64,000 nucleotides of DNA from Limonium bicolor. Its lineage: Eukaryota > Streptophyta > Magnoliopsida > Caryophyllales > Plumbaginaceae. The first letter of the stretch is position 1, and every line of letters begins with the position of its first letter. The stretch spans positions 1-64,000 of the forward strand of contig JAIOTZ010000151.1 in assembly GCA_023374045.1 (NCBI GenBank), written 5' to 3'. Below the pieces are notes generated by a model. It saw nothing but the letters and a program-made list of their open reading frames with translations, was not told the origin of the DNA and searched no databases. This document shows, one piece after another, positions 60,772 through 64,000 of this stretch. A program made the translations under genes and the position numbers.

Positions 60772-62504
60772 CACTTCTTAATTTTTAACTTGTTTAATTT
60801 TAAGAAAGAGGGCTTAACTCTCGAAAAATTGTTTATGGCTTTATTACTTTGTTGTTTACTTTTGTGCGCACTTTAATTTTTGTACCTTTGCATCATATGA
60901 GAGCGAGGGTCCACGCAAACCAATTCCACCCCGGGACCCGTTTGAGGGTCCCCTGTCAGGGACTCACACCTTTTAGGTGATGTGAACAAGTGGGGAAAAA
61001 GAGGAGGGTGTCGTCTAACCACACCCCCTTAATACCTGGGCTTTAGCCCCAAGCATCTTCCTGGCAGTACCCTTTCCTAGCCCATTGTTTGGTCAGTCAA
61101 GACCCGACCATAGACGCACACCTTTAGGTGATGTGGAAAAAGTGGGGAAGCCCAAAGAGAATAGCGTGCAAGCCCTATTCCTTTGTGGTGACCTGGGCCA
61201 GCGCCCCAAGCACCTCTCCGGATTGATCCATACCCATTAATCAAGGTCGTTGGGTGAGGGCATTTTGAATTTGTGTGGAACCTTGTTTGCTTGTGTGATC
61301 GGCCCACTACCCAGCCTAGAAACTGATAGGAATTTCTCCTACATCAACCTAGCCCAACCCGAATTGTCAGTTCTATTTGTTTACAGCCTAAAGGCTCTGT
61401 TTGGTTCAACATGTGAGTTATGTGGGCTTCGGCCCAAAAGTTTAGACTTAGGTAGTTTCTTTTTCAGCCCAATTTGGTTTATCCATTTAGTTTTAGGCCC
61501 ATAAAAGTCCACCTAAAAGTAATCCATGAGACATGTAACCAACCAAGCCTTCCACTAAAATTCTTCCGACCCAGGGCCTATTCTAGTATAGGAAAACTCT
61601 TCACTTGGGCTTTAGCCCAAAATCCTAGATCTAGGCATCATTTTTCAGGTTCAATCAATACTACTCATTCAGGTTTCAGTCCAAATCCCAACCTAGGGTT
61701 TTGTTCAGCAATCATTCTGGCCCAAATACCACACTCATGACTCATTCTATTTGGGGCCCGTAGACCAATTCATAGTTTTGGCCCATAAGCTTCGCTCTCA
61801 ATCCAGAAAGTCGGCCCATAGCACAAAACTTTTGAATCCAAGATAGGTTGCATAACTCATTCATTCCAGTTTCTAGCGTCAAGGCCCGACAAGAACATCA
61901 AACGAATCTCAAACTTCAAGGCTTTCCCTCTCGGCCCAGTGGCCCATTCACGGTTCGTGTGGCCTCCTTCAGCCGTTTGCTTCAATTCTAGATTAAGGGT
62001 ATTCAGGCCCGCAAATCTGTTCTATCCTAGGAGTCACTCTAGCTCATGCACTTCACTCGCAGCTTGGAAAAGATTCAGACCCGGGTTCCTCCTACATAAC
62101 CTATAGGCATTCCTAGTTCAAACATTTTATGAGGCCTATTCGAATTCAGAAGGAAGACAATCATGATCATCTCAATGGCGTCCCGACGGCCCAGATCTCG
62201 AGTCTTCAGTATGTTGGCATCAGACAGCCCAACATCACTATTTTAGAAGTTTTCTCGATTTGGTAGTTTTCTTTTCCTAGTAGTTCTCCCAACTTTATGG
62301 TAGCTAGCTTCCTTTTTCATTTAGATAGTTTTCTTAAGATTACAATTTTTGATGTTGTCTTTCCATTCAGTAATTAGAGCATAGTTCCATTTTTATTATT
62401 TTTTGTGTCATTTATTCACAAAACCAGAACACCAAAAAATAAATAAGTCTACTGTCTCACCACACTCCCCCTCTCCACATGAAACTCATTCCTGCCAAGG
62501 AATT
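60772..62504 (+). mobile_element. Ogre-like 5' leader, non-coding
   Basis: No coding frame. It has a diverged duplication of about 150 bp (CACACCTTTTAGGTGATGTG at 60965 and 61116) and many GGCCCA or AGCCCA words through 61000-62050. Long non-coding leaders are usual in Ogre elements. It runs to the CACTA terminus at 62505. Confidence 0.6.
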
Positions 62505-62520
62505 CACTAGTAGAAAAGGG

Positions 62521-62850
62521 TCATTTTCGGCGGTTATTTTGGGCCTTTTTCGGCGGTTTTTAAACCGCCGAATATTACACCGCCGAAAAAGGCCCTTCCA
62601 AAGTTTCGGCGGTTTTATAACCGCCGAAAATACAACCTTTTTCGGCGGTTCCAAACGCCAAAACCGCCGAAAATGACCCCTGTCCCAGCTGAAAATGTGG
62701 TAAAAAAAACAGAAATTTTCGGCGGTTCCTAGTAGTAAGAACCGCCGAAATAAGTAAAAACTGGCTATTTTCAGCGGTTCTTAAGCTAAGAACCGCCGAA
62801 AAATAGCAGTTTTTACTTATTTTCGCGTGTCTTACTAGGAACCGCCGAAA
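62521..62850. repeat. CACTA subterminal repeats TTTCGGCGGTT
   Basis: About a dozen copies of TTTCGGCGGTT or its complement, mostly paired as hairpins (62546-62572, 62604-62629, 62715-62751, 62773-62811). In CACTA elements such motifs bind the element's own TNPA-type protein. Confidence 0.85.
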
Positions 62851-63030
62851 TGTCTTTTTTTTTTTTTTGGTTTTTTTCGTTTTAGTTTTACAATCCCCCA
62901 TATGTCAACAAACCTGTAAAATATACAGATACAACTCCAGATATATCCAAATATCTCTCTACGTCATATTTGTAGAGGATGTCAATCACTCTTTGTAAGA
63001 GAATTGTCAAAAATCAAAATAATGATGAAA

Positions 63031-63110
63031 TGGTCACAAATGACCACACACATTTTCAAATGGTCACAAATGACCATATACAAACCATTTCAATGGTCAC
63101 AAATGACCAT
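63031..63110. repeat. Three copies of the palindrome TGGTCACAAATGACCA
   Basis: Copies start at 63031, 63061 and 63093; each is a TGGTCA...TGACCA dyad. The ORF 62979-63170 over them (MVTNDH repeats) is an artefact. Confidence 0.85.
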
Positions 63111-63454
63111 ATAGATTACAACTACCAAGATATTCATTGTACCCAAACCGGTCATCTTTCACAAGCCTAGCCATCAATTTCTAACATTAACGTTCTAAAT
63201 AACAATTCGATCGAAAAAACAAAGTGAAAATCAAACTAAATTCATATAGACAAACTCCGCCCATTCCTCCAACATAGCGTTGATCATTTGTCTGTCGTAT
63301 TCGCCAACATAGAGAAACCTTTTGAAAAACAAAACAATACAAAATGATTAATCATTAAAGAAATACATTAAAATAAAGAATATATATATAATGACTTAAC
63401 ATACATTTTCTAATTGATCCTGCATCTCACCAAAAAGGTGATTATGTCATGCAT

Positions 63455-63890
63455 ATATCTCCATGACATAATACCCCCTCCGAACCCCCGGGCTGACGTG
63501 ACACTTGAACAAAGAAAAGAAAAAGATTAATTACATAGACTTTGTTCTATCAATGAAAAACATGATGCATGTACCTTCACTGCAGTCCAGGGGACAGCAC
63601 CTCTTATCCTTATAGCAAGATGTGTAGTCATAACACTTGATATATACTGCACATTAATGTCATAAATGTATATTAATAAAATTAGGATATCCATGCACAA
63701 CAAATAAATTAAAAGAATTGAAATGCATAACGAAGTGGTTTATAATGTACTTACGTGTTAGGTGTGGCTTTATCTGATATTACTCGGCACTGTATGCCGA
63801 AGCGGATCAAGATATAGTATACGTGCACGATCCAAAACAACACCAGTAGGACCCCAATGACCACTATGTACCAAAACACAACATGTCATT
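63455..63890 (-). pseudogene. Ulp1-like (C48) peptidase exons of the CACTA element
   Basis: SUMO-protease-like domains of this family are carried by some plant CACTA and MULE transposons. On the minus strand the frame around 63868-63775 reads 'GHWGPTGVVLD' then 'ILYLDPLRHTVP'; His (63857-63859) and Asp (63806-63808) are 17 residues apart, as in the Ulp1 triad. An open 72-bp exon (63575-63646) has AG before it and GT after it. A third piece (about 63503-63455) reads 'SRQPGGSE', then shifts to 'GYYVM', then shifts again. The catalytic Cys expected between these two is missing. Introns between pieces are inferred. Upstream exons lie beyond the window. Confidence 0.6.
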
Positions 63891-64000
63891 ATAATGTCAA
63901 AATCAACAAGTAGATCATGCTTAATGGAATAAATGATAAACACAAGTTATTACCTTTGATGGTAGGGCATCAGGAGATATTTCTTTCTCGCATTGATGCT

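Larger units (their letters stand above)
62505..64000. mobile_element. CACTA (EnSpm) DNA transposon, one end
   Basis: CACTAGTAGAAAAGGGTC at 62505 is the terminal motif of plant CACTA elements. ATT (62502-62504) may be the 3-bp target duplication. Subterminal hairpin repeats and a decayed Ulp1-like reading frame on the minus strand follow. The other end lies outside the window. Confidence 0.8.

Overview
The window looks like gene-poor, repeat-dense flowering-plant nuclear DNA. I see no convincing host gene. Nearly all of it is explained by nested LTR retrotransposons plus the edge of a CACTA DNA transposon. The evidence is primer-binding sites matching plant initiator tRNA-Met and an Ogre-type PBS, Athila- and Sirevirus-like pol remnants, a TRIM, and CACTA termini. 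I cannot name the species. Every coding remnant is broken by stops or frameshifts.

Layout. 182-11831: fragments of a superfamily of very long LTRs (sense ends TGAAATACCC...GGGGTGTTACA), including a probable 4.6-kb solo LTR (1539-6130). 11832-30520: a giant non-coding LARD-like element on the minus strand, with about 6.8-kb LTRs and a 5.1-kb interior without coding capacity. Its LTRs carry a degenerate tandem array of about 190 bp and a tRNA-like module with A and B boxes. 30521-34393: another minus-strand LTR fragment. 34394-40222: the 3' half of an Athila-like Ty3/gypsy element (minus): integrase, an extra 'plant transposon protein'-like ORF, then the PPT. Its integrase is split by a complete 444-bp TRIM (39549-39992, TSD CAGCT). 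40223-58958: a second LARD-like element (plus). Its 5' LTR is split by a complete 9.36-kb Sirevirus-like Ty1/copia element (44018-53372, minus, TSD GATGT). 58959-62504: LTR, PBS and leader of an Ogre/Tat-like element. 62505-64000: one end of a CACTA element with a decayed Ulp1-like peptidase reading frame.

How the parts relate. The two LARD-like elements have unrelated-looking non-coding interiors but share structured landmarks. These are a hairpin overlapping the PBS, a pair of hairpins about 1046 and 1104 nt downstream of the PBS in both elements, a 7-bp stem just upstream of the PPT that differs by paired base changes, and an inverted repeat at the LTR 3' end. They look like cis-acting RNA or DNA signals kept by non-autonomous elements that use another element's proteins. 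This set is the most interesting signal in the window.

Limits. Boundaries come from reading LTR ends, TSDs, PBSs and PPTs by eye. Many differences between LTR copies are single-base indels, so some frameshifts may be assembly errors.
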